From Tetrapyrgos nigripes (lineage: Eukaryota; Basidiomycota; Agaricomycetes; Agaricales; Campanellaceae), in NCBI GenBank assembly GCA_013368315.1, contig JAACJM010000052.1, positions 310,001-374,000 on the forward strand: 64,000 nt of DNA, written 5' to 3'. The position numbers and the translations under genes are program-made. The notes under the pieces were generated by a model that saw only the letters and a program-made list of their open reading frames with translations, made no database searches and was not told the origin of the DNA. Every line of letters begins with the position of its first letter. The stretch's first letter is position 1. This document shows, piece after piece, positions 1 through 11,818 of this stretch.

Positions 1-1320
1 GTCCTGCGAAACCTTGTCCTCGCGTTTGACAAGTATCAACACAAGAACATACTCATCCTGTACGACGCTGTTGGTACTTTGGCCGATGCTGTGGGCAGGG
101 AGCTGTCAAACCCAACTTACGTCGAGATCTTGATGCCTCCTTTGACAAATCGATGGGCCAAGCTTAAGGATGATGATCCCGATCTCATTCCTCTACTCGA
201 GGTATTTTCCTTAGTTACTCTGTTGATCATCGCTCAACTACATTCCTTCCAGTGTCTTGCATCTGTGACCATTGCTATGGGCCCATCGTTCCTTCCTTAC
301 GCGGGACCTGTCTTCGAGCGCTGTTCTTCTATAATCCACCGAGCACTTCTGCAGTACCAATCATTCCAGCAAAATCCTGAACTCGATGAGCCAGACAAAT
401 CCTTCCTCGTCGTTGCCCTCGACTTATTATCTGGTCTCACTCAAGGCTTGGGCATGGCACTAGAGTCTTTGATCACACAGAGCAACCCCAACCTGCTTCA
501 GCTGCTTACGATTTGCTTGAAGCATCCTCAAGCACCGGTTAGACAATCTGCATACGCACTGGTTGGCGACATGGCTATGGGTTGTTTCAGCATCCTTCGG
601 CCTTTCATGCCTGGTATTATGAACGAGCTGACTCTGCAGCTTGATCCTGAACCCAAAGTCGAGTTCATCAGTGCCTCAAACAACGCAGCTTGGTCTGTGG
701 GCGAAGTTGCGTTACGGTACGGCCGAGGTGAGAACGATAACCATTCTGATCTGATATTTTTAGGATCGTCGTCTGATTGATGCTTCTTCTTCTGATTTGC
801 TTCGCAGATGATCCCGAATTCCAGCAATGGGTAAATCCGCTCATAGCCCGGCTGATCCCTATTCTTCTCCATCCCAAAGCCCCAAGAAGCCTTCACGAGA
901 ACGCCGCAGTTTCCATTGGCCGTATAGGGTTGATGCATCCCACTCTTGTTGCACCTCATCTCCCCGAATTTGCTCAAGCATGGTGTCAAGCTCTTTACGA
1001 AATCCGAGATAACGAAGAGAAGGATTCTGCCTTCCGTGGATTCTGCACGATGGTTCAAGCTAATCCCGCAGGAATCGCCAAGGTACTGGAAACCAATGTT
1101 ATCTCTATGGTTTCGAATGGTGCCTGACCAACGTTTACAGAGTCTTCTGTGGTTCTGCAACTCTATCGTGCGCTGGAACAATCCTTCGCCAGAGTTGAAC
1201 GAGATGTTTAGGACTATCTTACAAGGCTTCAAGCAGCATGATGAGCAAGGCTGGGCTGCTGGCGTGTCGACATTCCCTCCGGTCATCCAGGAACGTCTCG
1301 CTACCCGTTACGGCGTTTAA
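1..1320 (+). CDS. Transportin / karyopherin beta-2, C-terminal part (5' end outside window)
   Basis: Nuclear import receptor of the importin-beta superfamily (transportin, yeast Kap104 type), which carries PY-NLS cargo such as hnRNP proteins through nuclear pores under Ran control. The reading frame is open from base 1. Introns are inferred at 202-252, 728-807 and 1083-1140, and the stop is TAA at 1318-1320. Seen: helical HEAT-repeat sequence with family-typical stretches, including LYDAVGTLADAVG, LDLLSGLTQGLG, ALVGDMAMGCF, NNAAWSVGE, ENAAVSIGRIGL and the end GWAAGVSTFPPVIQERL. Only about the last 380 residues of a roughly 900-residue protein are present. The first intron has no in-frame stop, so an unspliced reading is also open. 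The family call is firm because these C-terminal HEAT motifs are very conserved. Confidence 0.93.
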
Positions 1321-2299
1321 AGTGCTTGCATCTGCTTGGTCTCCATGCTCACACATTCCAAGGACTGCATCTTTTCAGACTGTGATTCTTTTGTTTCCTG
1401 TTTTTTTCTTTCACAATCTCTTGTCTCGTTTAGTACTTACAGTCTCAAGCCTCATCTCCGTCTCTCCGTCTGTCTCTCATCAGTAGTTACAATTAGTAGT
1501 TAGCATTCATCATCTCTTGCATCAGGATCCATTTCGTAGCTGTAGTCAATTTGTAGGTAGTCATTTTTTCAATTGTCTTGTTGTCTCTCTTCTTCATTCT
1601 CCTTTGTGTTACTTAGCAGTTTCCTTTCTTTGCTTTCGTGTCCTGAAATGTTCTCTGTACACGTCTAGTCTTCCCCATCCACGTGCACGTCTACCCATCT
1701 AGCACAAGCAAAATGAACGCGTGCGTGTGCGCGGCTCTTCTCCGTTGTTTTCCTTTTCCTCCTTTTGCATATCTCGTGTTTTATCTCAAGTAGCATTAGC
1801 AGTACGTACCTCAGTAGTGTAGTATTCTCCCATCCTGCAAGTAGATATATCTCCCAGTCTTAACATAAAAGAACAACCCTGTAGCAACGTATCCAATGTT
1901 CATATCCATCCACCCACGTACATAATAAAGTACATAGTTGTCGACGAATAGAAGTTAGCAGGATGCATTATGTATCGGAAAGCATCCTCAACGTCCTGTA
2001 CAAAAATCAGGAAAAAAAAAAACACTATTCCGTGGAACTATACCGTACATCATGTAGCCAAGATCCTTTCGACCTTGTTCCATGAACCTGTTCGTGAATA
2101 GATGACATAGGATAATTATGTAGAGCGCACAATTTTAGGCCAGCGTGAACAAATCTTGAATATTTGAATACGCGTACGGAGGATATGTGTCTCTATGATG
2201 AGCTGAGCTGAGAGATTGGGTCCGGAATATATACCATTACAACTAACGACTACCACACAGCCAGCCAAGCACAGATAAGGTAAAGTCCCAACCTCAACC
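1321..2299. other. Intergenic / 3' UTR region between convergent genes
   Basis: About 980 bases between the stops of the transportin gene (+) and the lectin gene (-). It is pyrimidine-rich at first and then AT-rich, as expected for two 3' untranslated regions. Short open frames here show no recognisable domain and no splice-consistent extension. Confidence 0.5.
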
Positions 2300-4006
2300 T
2301 CACTCCCCGACGGCTCCAACCTCAGAACCTCTTCGGATTCGAATAAATCCCTCCAAATCCTCCATTCCCACCAAAACCCGTTGGTATCCCCCACCACCAA
2401 ATCCACCCCGAGCAGTCCTCCTCTTATACTCATTCCAACCATAATACCCACCCACACAAACCCCGATGAGTAAAAACAATTTGAAGAAAAATCCAGACCA
2501 GGATGAGGATGAGATTCCTGGGACACTGACGCGGGATTTGGAGGACGATTGGGAGTCTTTGGAGAGAGATTTGGTTATGGCGGAGTAGGTTGAAATGGCG
2601 ATGATGCTGTCGAGTGAAATAGCGAAATGATGAGATAGTGAGTCAAAATGGAGTCGGGGTGGGCAGAAGCAGATAGACGTACTCGTGGTTATCAGAGACG
2701 TCTCCGGTTTGTGCAGAGAACCCGAGATAGGGGCTGGATGGGAGTGAGATGCCTTCGACGAAGAAACAATCTGACCAGTCGTCCCCTATCGTAGTCGATA
2801 TCAGTAAAAGCAGAGGACAGAAAATCAAAAAATACTCACAGGCTTTATATTGGACCTTGACCTGGAAAAGAAAAACAAATGAGTGAAAGAGAAAGGGAAA
2901 TGCTACGTCACACTCACGTCAAGGAAGGTATCTTTCACGTAAGTGATTTTGAGTTTGGTGGCAACGTTGGTTCTGCGGTAGTTTGCCTTGTAAAGAGATA
3001 TTGAAGAAGTTATGTCAGTGGCATTCTGAATGGAAGACGAAGAAAGCATTGAAACCCACAGAGCACGCGCCAAGTTGTTGTTCTTCACCGTCACTATCGT
3101 GGTTGTAAGAAGTCTGGCCATTACCCAGTATGGCGTATATACGAGGGAAAGCATATGGATGACGAGTGTTTGCGTAGCTGAAAGGCAAGTTCAAGGACAG
3201 CAATTGACCAGGAAGATATAGGATCCCTACGTGTCGAGGAAGACGCCTAAACCATTGAAGTTGTCTGCAAAGTTTGAAGGTCAGGTACGTTCAAATGAAA
3301 CAGACGCCTGAGCACACACCTACACTACCCATTACAGGACCGGGCTTTGCACGGTCTTTTGCAAGCCAGATAACCATGCCATCTCCGAACAGATGCGATG
3401 ATTCTCCGGAAACCTGTAAAACGTCAGGCGTCAGCTGGCTCTGTGGACAGAGAAAAGGAGTAAAGACGCACTTTGAATTCCACTTCAACAACCCAGTTTG
3501 AAGCTGTCAGCGGTAAACGCGACCATAACCAGCCCTACTTCGTGTATCAGCGTCAAATGTCCAGTGTGTGGTTCTATGAGGAAGCACCATCTCAGAAGGC
3601 TTGTTTCTCGTTAAACGTATGTACTTGTTCGTGTTCTGTAAGGTTCATGGTATCATGAGCGGTTTGCAGATAGCTTGCGTCCACGTACGATATAAGCGTC
3701 AGCACCAAAGTCCCACCATCTTGAAAAGAGGAGTGAGTTGGACAAATCATTGGACATAAGAGAGCACACACCGATTCTGCAAGTCTTGATCTATGTAGGG
3801 TGCAAAGATGGAATGTGTACGCAGTTGTACTGTCTGTAAGAATACGATAAGAGAACGAAGACATTGTATACGTGGAAGAGACGAACCCGGTCGATCGTTG
3901 CATTGCCCAATTTCGTTTTAACCTCGTCGGCAGCTTGTGCATACCCCAGGAATACAACAAAGGCCCACAGCGACAGCCACAGGTGGCTACTGAACCTTGA
4001 AACCAT
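2300..4006 (-). CDS. L-type (legume-like) lectin, VIP36/ERGIC-53 family cargo receptor
   Basis: Type I membrane lectin that binds high-mannose glycans on cargo in the early secretory pathway. Translation starts at 4006 with a signal peptide (hydrophobic core WLSLWAFVVFLGYAQA), followed by many short exons. Spliced motifs in order: WWDFGADAYI, NTNKYIRLTRNKPSEM, GWLWSRLPLTASNWVVEVEF, LFGDGMVIWLAKDRAKPG, NFNGLGVFLDT, a region around NNHDSDGE-like text (read as TSYNHDSDGEEQQLGACS), YRRTNVATKLKITY and YLGFSAQTGDVSDNHDI. These match the Lectin_leg-like domain, including its carbohydrate and calcium site region. Near the C terminus is one transmembrane helix (FFFKLFLLIGVCVGGYYGW), then a basic, glycine-rich tail (EYKRRTARGGFGGGGYQRV) and an acidic end. 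Stop is TGA at 2300-2302. It is divergent from the weak gene starting at 4523. Exon joins were inferred by family alignment from memory; the family is clear. Confidence 0.9.
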
Positions 4007-4425
4007 AGTTTACAGAGGTCGTGAGGAGTAAGGAGTCCGAAATGATGAATACCACGTGGCTGTGTAAGTCTTTGTCGCTGTAGTCGACGTCGTCCAGCCT
4101 TACCCCATCAAGCATCTCACATTCATGCATCTCTCACTCATGCTGACTGCAAGCTTACTGCCTCGGACTAAGTCAACGCGGAACATGCTTCATCTCTACA
4201 GCTTCAGCCAAGATCTTGACTCAAATACACCTTAATAACCTTATTGGTGGTCTGAACAGGAACAACGTCCATTTCCGAAATGTCTAGCCGCACTGCTGCA
4301 TGCTCTGATTGGACAGCTGGCCTCGGCGTCTACACATGGACATGATTTGTATTTATGGTGACATACATACAAAAGGGCTCAGCTCAACAGCTTTTTCTTG
4401 TCTAAGCTTAGAAACTTGGCCGGAC

Positions 4426-4433
4426 TTATAAAT
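4426..4433 (+). promoter_or_regulatory. TATA-like element upstream of the gene at 4523
   Basis: TTATAAAT lies about 95 bases before the ATG at 4523, a plausible core-promoter position. It is a sequence match only. Confidence 0.3.
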
Positions 4434-4522
4434 CTAGCCAATCTTTCTCGGACCACCATCTACCACCCACCCCATCATCTCGTTTGCGCGAAATCGTCTC
4501 GCCTCGCTTTGTCTCTACAAAC

Positions 4523-5436
4523 ATGTTCAAGATGCAACCTTCGAAGATGATACGCTTCCAAACTGACGAGTATGCCTTCCAAACACTTCTCGATTGACGC
4601 TATAGCCTGATGCACCTCCAGGAAATCCTCTCCTCAAAGACAACGACTCCAATTCCACAGTTCGTCATTCTCCTAACTATGCCACTCTCAACCCCACACT
4701 CATGATGAACCTTCTTCAGTCATTGGAGCAGAAGATTTGGATTCCACAAAATCGCATGCTAGCACCAAACGCCCACTAAACGCCTATGTTGGAATGAAAG
4801 TAACGATGTCAGAAGGTCACAAGACCCATTATTATACCACCTCTACCGCCAAGTGCAAATCACCAGAATCTGATGTCGTTTGGTACGATAATCTCGGGCC
4901 GTGAGTCTAGTGCTCTCTTAGCTATGTAAAGAGTCTTGATGCTAAACCGAATCTCTACATACAGAATGCTCCTACCCTCTTCAGCAACTATCTCTTTCGA
5001 AGTCTGTACTCGATCTTCGATATCGAGGACAACACGTTTCCTGGCAAGAACCGCTTCATATTCTCTAAGTGCCCTGGTGAAAATGCAAGGAGACTTGACA
5101 GACCGTGATTCCAGTGCGTGCTTTACACATGCGTTCCATATCCCAAGGCTCATCATGTACGATACAGAAATATCCCTACCCCTCCTAACCGAACCAGGTT
5201 CACCCACACCCCAACCCACACCCTCACCCTCAAGACCCATCCTCAATATCAACATTAGAGAACTTGCCTCAGCACAGTTGGCTCAGGCGGAAGTTAAATT
5301 AGCTCAGTCCCGCCTAAGTCATGATGAGAATCGACGAAGTAGTATCGAGAAGGAGCCTCTGTCTGAGCCAGAGGATGATCTTACTCGTGGTGTGATCAGC
5401 GGTGGTGGTGGTGCTACTGCTGCTACTGGAGCATAA
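4523..5436 (+). CDS. Hypothetical protein with C2-like segment (possibly frame-broken)
   Basis: No confident family. A first exon (MFKMQPSKMIRFQTD, from 4523) precedes a likely intron at about 4570-4621. A proline-rich frame follows, then after about 4710 a different frame reads LNAYVGMKVTMSEGHKTHYY and SPESDVVWYDNLGP. An intron at 4901-4964 leads to MLLPSSATISFEVCTRSS, ARTASYSLSALVKMQGDL and a proline/serine tail ending in TAA at 5434-5436. The VGMKV ... KSPESDVVW ... SATISFEV ... SYSLSALV layout resembles the degenerate C2 modules found at the N terminus of many Agaricomycete orphan proteins. No clean splice joins the two frames near 4710-4730, so a one-base frameshift or an unrecognised intron is possible. 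A TATA-like element and a pyrimidine-rich leader precede the ATG, which favours a transcribed gene. Confidence 0.4.
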
Positions 5437-6065
5437 GAACTCGTTCGTCGTAGAAATCTTGTCAAATTATGGTGAGGAATGGGATTGCTATTGCTCTGGA
5501 CGACGAAGTTATTGTGATTTTATGATTCTAAATTTTATGGACGTGTATACTACTATTCATGCATACCTCAGGTCCGTCTATACCTTCATCGTATCCGTCA
5601 GTAATGTGAGTGTGTACGCAATACTATTACTATGCTAGCACTAGACAAAGGATAATGTGTAAATGTACGAGAACGTAGTTCCATCTTGGTGTTATTAGTC
5701 TCTTGTTGCCCTCAGTAATTCGAATCGGATGTGACTTCCTTGGCACTATGGCGCTGTACTGGGGAGCTTGATGTTTTTAATTTGATATCGGCGTCCGAGT
5801 CAGGTCCAAGAACTAGCCTGGAGCCACCCCGAGGTCTACAATGACCTCGTCCCATTTCTTGTCAAAAGCCTCCTTAACAACGTTCACGAGGTAAGGCGTA
5901 TAGAAATCGATCTGGACCTGTTCGCGTTGTAGACATCCAATGTAACAGCGAGTCGTCGTTCATATACGTTCATATTGAGATTGTTGACGTCTTGAATAGA
6001 TAGATAGATAGATATAGTACACTGCTACCGAACAACTGATGAACTTCAACCTGTCGAAGCCGAGA
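5437..6065. other. Intergenic, no gene recognised
   Basis: About 630 bases with no supported coding frame. It contains a short GATA tract (around 5998-6014, revcomp TATC repeats). Small open frames carry no known motif. Confidence 0.4.
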
Positions 6066-6494
6066 CTACTGAGCCTCGAGCTGCGTTGTACGATAACGGT
6101 CCTCGCGATCCGCATACTTGGCGAGGAGGCGAGCAGAGGGTGCATATTTATCAAAAAACATCCTGTATTGCTCGTCAGTGGCGGGGACGTCTTGGAATCG
6201 TTTTCTGGTACAAAATTTACTCGTCATTCTGCAGAGTTGTATGCATAAAATAGAGAGGCATAACTTACATGAGTAATAATTTATGAAGCGAGCTCGTTTG
6301 ATGTGCCAGAAATACGCCCTTCGAGAAGTCTTCGATCCAGTCATGGTCCTTTAGTAGGGATGTAGCTTGCACAATTCGAGCTCTGCACAGGACTACCTCC
6401 TGACGCGGAAACGGATATAGTTAATTGGCATCGAGTAGGAACCACACATCTTTGGGTACAAAACGCGACCCGTTTGATTTGGTGAGATCAGCCA
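6066..6494 (-). CDS. Hypothetical small protein, low confidence
   Basis: Reading from MADLTKSNGSRFVPKDVWFL (ATG near 6494) through KDHDWIEDFSKGVFLAHQTS, an intron at about 6225-6271, then SKFCTRKRFQDVPATDEQYR and YAPSARLLAKYADREDRYRT to a stop at 6066-6068. The composition is coding-like (charged, balanced) and the splice sites are plausible. However, an in-frame stop near 6420 means another small intron must be assumed. I do not recognise the family, and it may be part of a larger decayed gene with 6660-7410. Confidence 0.3.
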
Positions 6495-6659
6495 TCGTGA
6501 AAACATTGTCGGCGCACCAGAAAATGAGAAGTTATCTGGTTCAGATTGGAAGCAGGTAGGTAAGCCGGCGAGGGGGTGCTCAACAAAAATGTAGGACAAA
6601 GAAAGATAAGAAGTGGCGACTAAGTCAGTGCACTGACGGCTGATACAGATACGACCAAA

Positions 6660-7410
6660 CGCCAACTCCTGGAATGCCTATGATGACCAATATCTGTAGG
6701 TGCACGGATGAATCTTCGGAGGGCCGGAGAACTTTCTCGGTCTGCAGTTTCTTCGTGTCGCCGTCATTATCGTTGATATTATCTGCTCTTGAGCGTGGCC
6801 GTCTTCGAGGCCGAGCGATGTTTCCAGTGACGCTCGCCTGGTGAAGTAAGTTTTCGCATCGGAAAGAGTCCTGTACTCAGAAGTGAGGACGATACGATTT
6901 GGTTGTCCTGGACTAAAGTCGAATCAGACTTCGGGAGACGTATACGATACGCCCTGAGCATCGTATACAGGACTGCCATTGCTGTCTAAGAGTGGGAGTG
7001 TGATGTTTTTTGGGCCGTGATAGATCTCCCAGGTGTCAAGTATGTACCACTATGAAGGTCTCCCATTCATAGTAGGTGGTTGTGAGCTCGTGCTCGATGA
7101 TGAATCAACCAGCGAGACGAAGATCAGAACATGTACCTGACCACCTCGATTTGGTCAGGAAGTATACTTCGCAGAACTACGTGCATGTCCAATTATCATA
7201 TAAGAAATCTGCCCTAGAAATACACCTGTCAGGGTTTAGCCTACAAAACATTGGCAAGCAGAGCCAAAGACGGAACTCACGATAAGGACATCCCATATTA
7301 CAGTACATACAGGGTATCGTGAACACTGTCCTATGTCTCAACGATCGCGGTCTAATGGCTGGAAACTTTGATAGAACTGGCAAAACGTCAGCGACAACAT
7401 TACGCACCGA
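6660..7410 (-). other. Degenerate or orphan coding-like segments
   Basis: The minus strand has several coding-like pieces in different frames: DTWEIYHGPKNITLPLLDSN, GSPVYDAQGVSYTSPEV, FDFSPGQPNRIVLTSEYRT and, at about 6640-6720, VHLQILVIIGIPGVGVW. The last resembles a P-loop but lacks the Lys-Ser/Thr. Stops and frame changes separate the pieces. This is either an intron-rich orphan gene or a pseudogene. No function is proposed. Confidence 0.25.
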
Positions 7411-7413
7411 ACA

Positions 7414-8188
7414 TCACACATATGCATTCACCTGCTTCGTTTGCGATTCCACCAGCTCCTGTGTAGATTCAGGAAGATCCTCGGCAAAGCTTGCTGAAGA
7501 ATGAGACCAAGTCAGTGGTTCTACCCGCCTGTGGGACAGCAACATGATTCACCAGGAGAACCAGCAAAGAGAGATAGTGCTGGTATAACTGTATTAGGCG
7601 GGACAATGCTATTATCTGCAATTTTGGCGCAGTCCTTGATAATCACAAACTTTCCCTGTTGAGAGTCAGTATTGATTTGCAGAGAAACGAAAAGGCGACG
7701 GACTATGATGCAGTTCTTCCCTATTTCAACATGGTTTCCAATCGTAGCTGCTTCGACGACAGAGCCTGCCCCAACGTGGACATGATCGCCAATTTTCATA
7801 GGATAGTAGTTGAAGGTGCCACGGTAAGTCTTGTAGGGAGGTCTGAGAGCAAAACCCTTGAGAAACGAGGTGTATGGCTCAAAGACAAAGACATACCTCA
7901 TAACGCAACCTTCACCGACCACACAATACCGCCCCAGCGATATTACAACAGCATGACCAGGACGAGACTGGCGTAAGTCGCCACGAATAATAGCACCACT
8001 TGATATTATGGTCTTTCCTCCGAGAATAATATTTTGAGGACCAGCAATGGTAGCGCGCCTTGAGACCTTATTTCCGGTGTCCTGAAAAGCCAAACCGTCG
8101 CGTCCAGACACTTCCAGGCGATTCAGAATGCGACTTGACGCACTGTTTCTATGAATTCGGACTTTGAGTAGTAGATCGGGGCTTCCAT
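7414..8188 (-). CDS. Dynactin subunit 5 (p25), left-handed beta-helix protein
   Basis: Subunit of the pointed-end complex of dynactin, the dynein cofactor; p25 helps select cargo such as early endosomes in fungi. Five exons are inferred: 8144-8188, 7897-8081, 7704-7842, 7553-7655 and 7414-7493. They sum to 552 bases, or 183 residues, the usual p25 length. The start at 8188 gives MEAPIYYSKSEFIETDTGNK, matching the family N terminus; a longer open frame from 8231 reads through the first intron and is not the protein. Hexapeptide-repeat sequence follows (GGKTIISSGAIIRGDL, RYCVVGEGCVMR, YPMKIGDHVHVGAGSVVEAA, IGNHVEIGKNCII, NSIVPPNTVIP), then the tail PESTQELVESQTKQ. Intron lengths are 48-62 nt. 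The family and the start are both well supported. Confidence 0.93.
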
Positions 8189-8235
8189 TGTTGTGGTCAA
8201 AGGTCAAAGACTCAAAATTTAAACCACCCATACGG

Positions 8236-11200
8236 TGGGCAATGCCGGGGTCCCGGCAGACTTCCCTCTTAGTACTCCTACGTCAATTACGAATCAAGAT
8301 TGGATGGCCATGGCGAGATTGGAATCATCATCTCAGTCTGCAAATGCTGCATGTTCCTCATAAAAGACTGACATTATTCTCATTGCAATTGTTGTAATAT
8401 ACTATGCATCAAGGGTCCTAGTAGAACATAACGCACAGTACACTCCGAAAACTAGAACAACGGCATTACAATCCGCTTATGCAGCCCCATGAACGAGCGT
8501 GGAGAGTCGGAGACCGTAGTGTTGGCACTAGTAGGGAATAAAGGAGCGTCCAGTGAACAGACAATGCCTTCTTCTGGTAGTGTACCGTTGGCGAAATAGG
8601 CAGCAATGTGCTGGCTAGTACAGTTTGACTCTGTGCTGATCGATGCATGCTACACAGCGAGATATTATGATCAGTGCGTCGAATCCCGATAATTAACGAT
8701 GACAGGTACTTACCCCAGGAGAATCTTGAGTGAGCAACACAGAACCAGGGAAAGATAAGCTCGTCTTCTTTGCACTAGATACACATTTCATGTTTAGCGG
8801 CCAATCTCAACGTTACCGGAGTAAAGTAACGTACCCGGCGAAAGGAGTAGCGGGGTCTGCATGTGAGCCATGCTATCAGCATCTCTTCCAAACATCCCAG
8901 TCAGCTTGCAAAACACGTACCAGCAGTGTTTCCTATAACCAGCAATGGATAACTTGTATTCGCAGCTCCGACAGGTCCTGTGAGGGGTTTGACATCAGTA
9001 CAGGACGAGGTTTGTCCAGAAGTAACGATCCACGGTACCTTTGAAGCGATGCTCGGGATGAATCTTCCATCCTCTAGGAATACAATGCTCTGTTATCCTC
9101 CTCTTTGAATAATCAAGAAACTCACGCGCAGCGATTCATAAGCGGCATCCCTAGCATTCCTGCAAAGGTTGAATTGATTCTTGACATATACTCTCTCAGC
9201 TGAGAGGCGTTAGCGTTGAAGGGGTCCGAGTCGCCACATTCTATTGCGGCCAGAACTTCTGGAGAACCCTCTCCGGATACTGTAGATCTGTACGTTCTGA
9301 TTCAGTATGCCTTGACTCGACGAAAATGCTGATGTGCTGGAACACGTACAAGAACTTAAAAAGGGTTGTTGCATTACCAGCTTGAACTTCTGCCAATCCC
9401 TGAGCCAAATGGGGGAAAAGTGGAGGGGTGTACAAAGCCATCAAGATGATAGACCTCAAAGTGTCGTATGTAAAGACATCATAGAGATCTGAATTAAAGA
9501 AAACGGGAAGAGGCTGGGATCGCAGTGAGTCATAAATATCTTCAAGGGCAGCTTCAATTTTCGCAGGAGATGAAGCATAGAATGCACAGTTTTCGGGACC
9601 TGCAGCGTGACAGCCATCGAAGAACCATTGCATGGTCTTATCGGTGTCATTCACCATACCACCCAAGTCAACTGTGATCAGTGTTATCGAAGAGTATTAC
9701 GCATAAAGTTGACAGACAAGGACGTACGGGCGAGCCAAGCATCCATGTCTAAGACACCTAGTACAGCAAAAGACGTCAGAATGAAAGAAAAATAAAACAA
9801 GGGTGCTTCAAATACCGTCAATAAGGAGACGCTTAATGCGATTCTACGACATTGAATGAGAGTTAGACAGTCATCCTGTGGTCAAAGCGACAGGCCTTAC
9901 CGGGAACATGGTAGCAAAAACGCTACCCAAAAACGTTCCATAGCTGGACAACACTCGTAAGTCTCAAATACCACCCGAGAAAAAATGAGTCAACGTACGA
10001 AAATCCCCAGTATTGTAAATTTTCCTGTCCCAAGGCTTCAGACATTCCAAGCATGTCTCGTGCTACATCAGCTGTAGTCACAAAATTCAGACTGCCATTA
10101 TCGCGACTTTGAGCCAACTGTCCGGCAACTTGATATCTTGCCCAAGACTCGGGTAGTGCCTCTGGGGTAGAGTTCAGATCTGCCCTTTCGTCGAGAAAGA
10201 AAGCGAGTCGTTCTGCATCCGTATTAAAGAAAGATGTTTGCGGGGTAGTGTTATTGACACCTAATTTTTGTTAGTCAAAAATTAGTCCAACTGCAGGAAG
10301 TCGGTCCCAACAGCTTACCACGAGGATCAAAACCAATGATATCAAACTGCGCTCCGACAATAGATTGTATAAACTGTCCACTTTCCAGGATGAAGTTTAC
10401 ACCAGAACCCCCAGGACCTCCTGGGTTCGTGAAGATCGGACCGCCATACTCTGAAGCCGGAGCTTGGGCAGCTAATTTGACGACAGCGATAGCGGCAGAT
10501 TGGTCATTGTCTGGGTTGGAATAATCAAGAGGTGCCTAGTAAAACAGAAGTCAGCTCGTGCATCGGAAGACCATAAAAAGCCTATTGCTCACTTTGAAAC
10601 GAGCACACTGGAATCCGGAGAAGCAATCTACCCAGGTAAAGTTCGTGCTTGGTTCAATCTGTTGAGGGTGTCTCAGACGGTCAGTGGACGTGGTAGATCA
10701 TTGCAAACTCACAGAGTTCCAATCAAACCCCGAAGTTCCTTGTGCAAGCACGACGCTCAACGACACGAAGCCGAAAAGCAATGATACACTGGACAGTGGA
10801 GTCATGTCGCTCAGATTTAGAAACGGAAAGGAAAGCAAGAGACGCACAATTTGAGACGATATCCTTCCAACTTTTAAGGGCTCTGGACTGAATTCTAAAG
10901 GATAGTTGTTGCGCAGTCATTGAAAGATGATCTGCAACAAACTGCTGTCAAATGTCGCCTCTATGTAATGCAAAAACGAAGAGGCCTGGTGTATGGTGCA
11001 ACTGGGAGCATCTGATCCTGCTCAAACGGGCCACATAGCACCGGTGTAGACGAGGTATCAGGATGACGTGCATATTTCAGAAGATTGAAGAGAATGCGAA
11101 AGGTGTACGGCTTGTAAATTGTTTTTCCTCACGGCCTACAGCGGTTCCATGTTTTCTTCACGGCCTACAGCGTTTTCATGGTAGTGTAAGCATTTGGAAA

Positions 11201-11541
11201 TTTTGGGGTACGTCACAAGCTGGAATTTGGATGAACCGCTGCATTCGAGCCCCATGCTGTATCCAACGTTTCTCGCATCGGAGTCGCATGCTCCGACTAT
11301 CGATATTGGGAAGGGGGAGCCGGATGCTTTACAGGGCATTGCACAAGACAAGTAGAGACTGAAGAGAGCAAAAACTTGGCAAAGACTTGGCAAACACCCA
11401 AAACCTTGCACCAAGTATTTATTAGAGCTGGAATAGAAAGAAACAGTAAGAAGGTCTGACCAACGAAATAAGGTGAGTAAATGAGCCTAGAGGTCGCCGC
11501 AATGTTTTTTGAGATGATGGCACAGTCCAGACCCTGCATAC
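8236..11541. repeat. Segmental duplication unit 1 (TAP-like peptidase)
   Basis: One of three copies of a ~3.3-kb unit made of the peptidase gene, its upstream region and its 3' flank. Homology to unit 2 is visible from the 3' flank (GATTGGATGGCC near 8300 and 11650) to the upstream end (AACGAAATAAGGTGAGTAAA at about 11463 and 15330). The left edge carries GGGCAATGCCG and GTCCCGGC, also found at the unit 1/unit 2 junction. Confidence 0.85.
8452..10805 (-). CDS. Secreted TAP-like alpha/beta hydrolase (peptidase S33), copy 1
   Basis: Likely extracellular tripeptidyl-aminopeptidase-like serine hydrolase (AB hydrolase plus C-terminal TAP domain). Start at 10805: MTPLSSVSLLFGFVSLSVVL, a signal peptide ending near VLAQG. 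About ten short exons follow. Motifs in order: WVDCFSGFQCARFKAPLDY, oxyanion-hole region FTNPGGPGGSG, FDIIGFDPRGVNNT, nucleophile elbow WGFSYGTFLG (GxSxG), FFDGCHAAGPENCAFY, GNTADPVTPL with the acid residue, and HASISTESNC with the catalytic His near the C terminus. Stop is TAG at 8452-8454. The catalytic triad looks complete, and no frame break was found when introns are placed by comparison with copies 2 and 3. Its tandem neighbour 1 kb away is highly similar. Substrate is unknown. Confidence 0.88.
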
Positions 11542-11818
11542 GGGCAATGCCGAAGTCCCGGCACCTACGCACCAGACTTCAGGGCTTCAGCAGCCAGCTG
11601 AACAGTCACCTTTCTTCCTAGTACTCCTACATCAATTAGGAATTAAGATTGGATGGCCGTAGCGAGAATGGGACTATCATCTCGTTCTCAGTCTGCAAAT
11701 GCCGCATGTTCCTCATAAAGGACTAACATTACTTTTGCTTTAGTACTTATTCTCATTGCAATTGTAATACATGTGTCAAAGGTCCTCGTAGATTATAACG
11801 CACAGTGCACTCCGAAAA

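Noticed and set aside
528..1286. 252-codon minus-strand frame opposite the transportin gene
   Set aside because: Antisense shadow of conserved HEAT-repeat exons; no motif of its own.
5998..6014. GATA/TATC tract as a microsatellite of note
   Set aside because: Only about four units; ordinary simple sequence.
7521..8231. 236-residue unspliced minus-strand frame as the dynactin p25 protein
   Set aside because: It reads through three introns. Using 8188 as start and removing introns gives the 183-residue family-length protein with the conserved N terminus.
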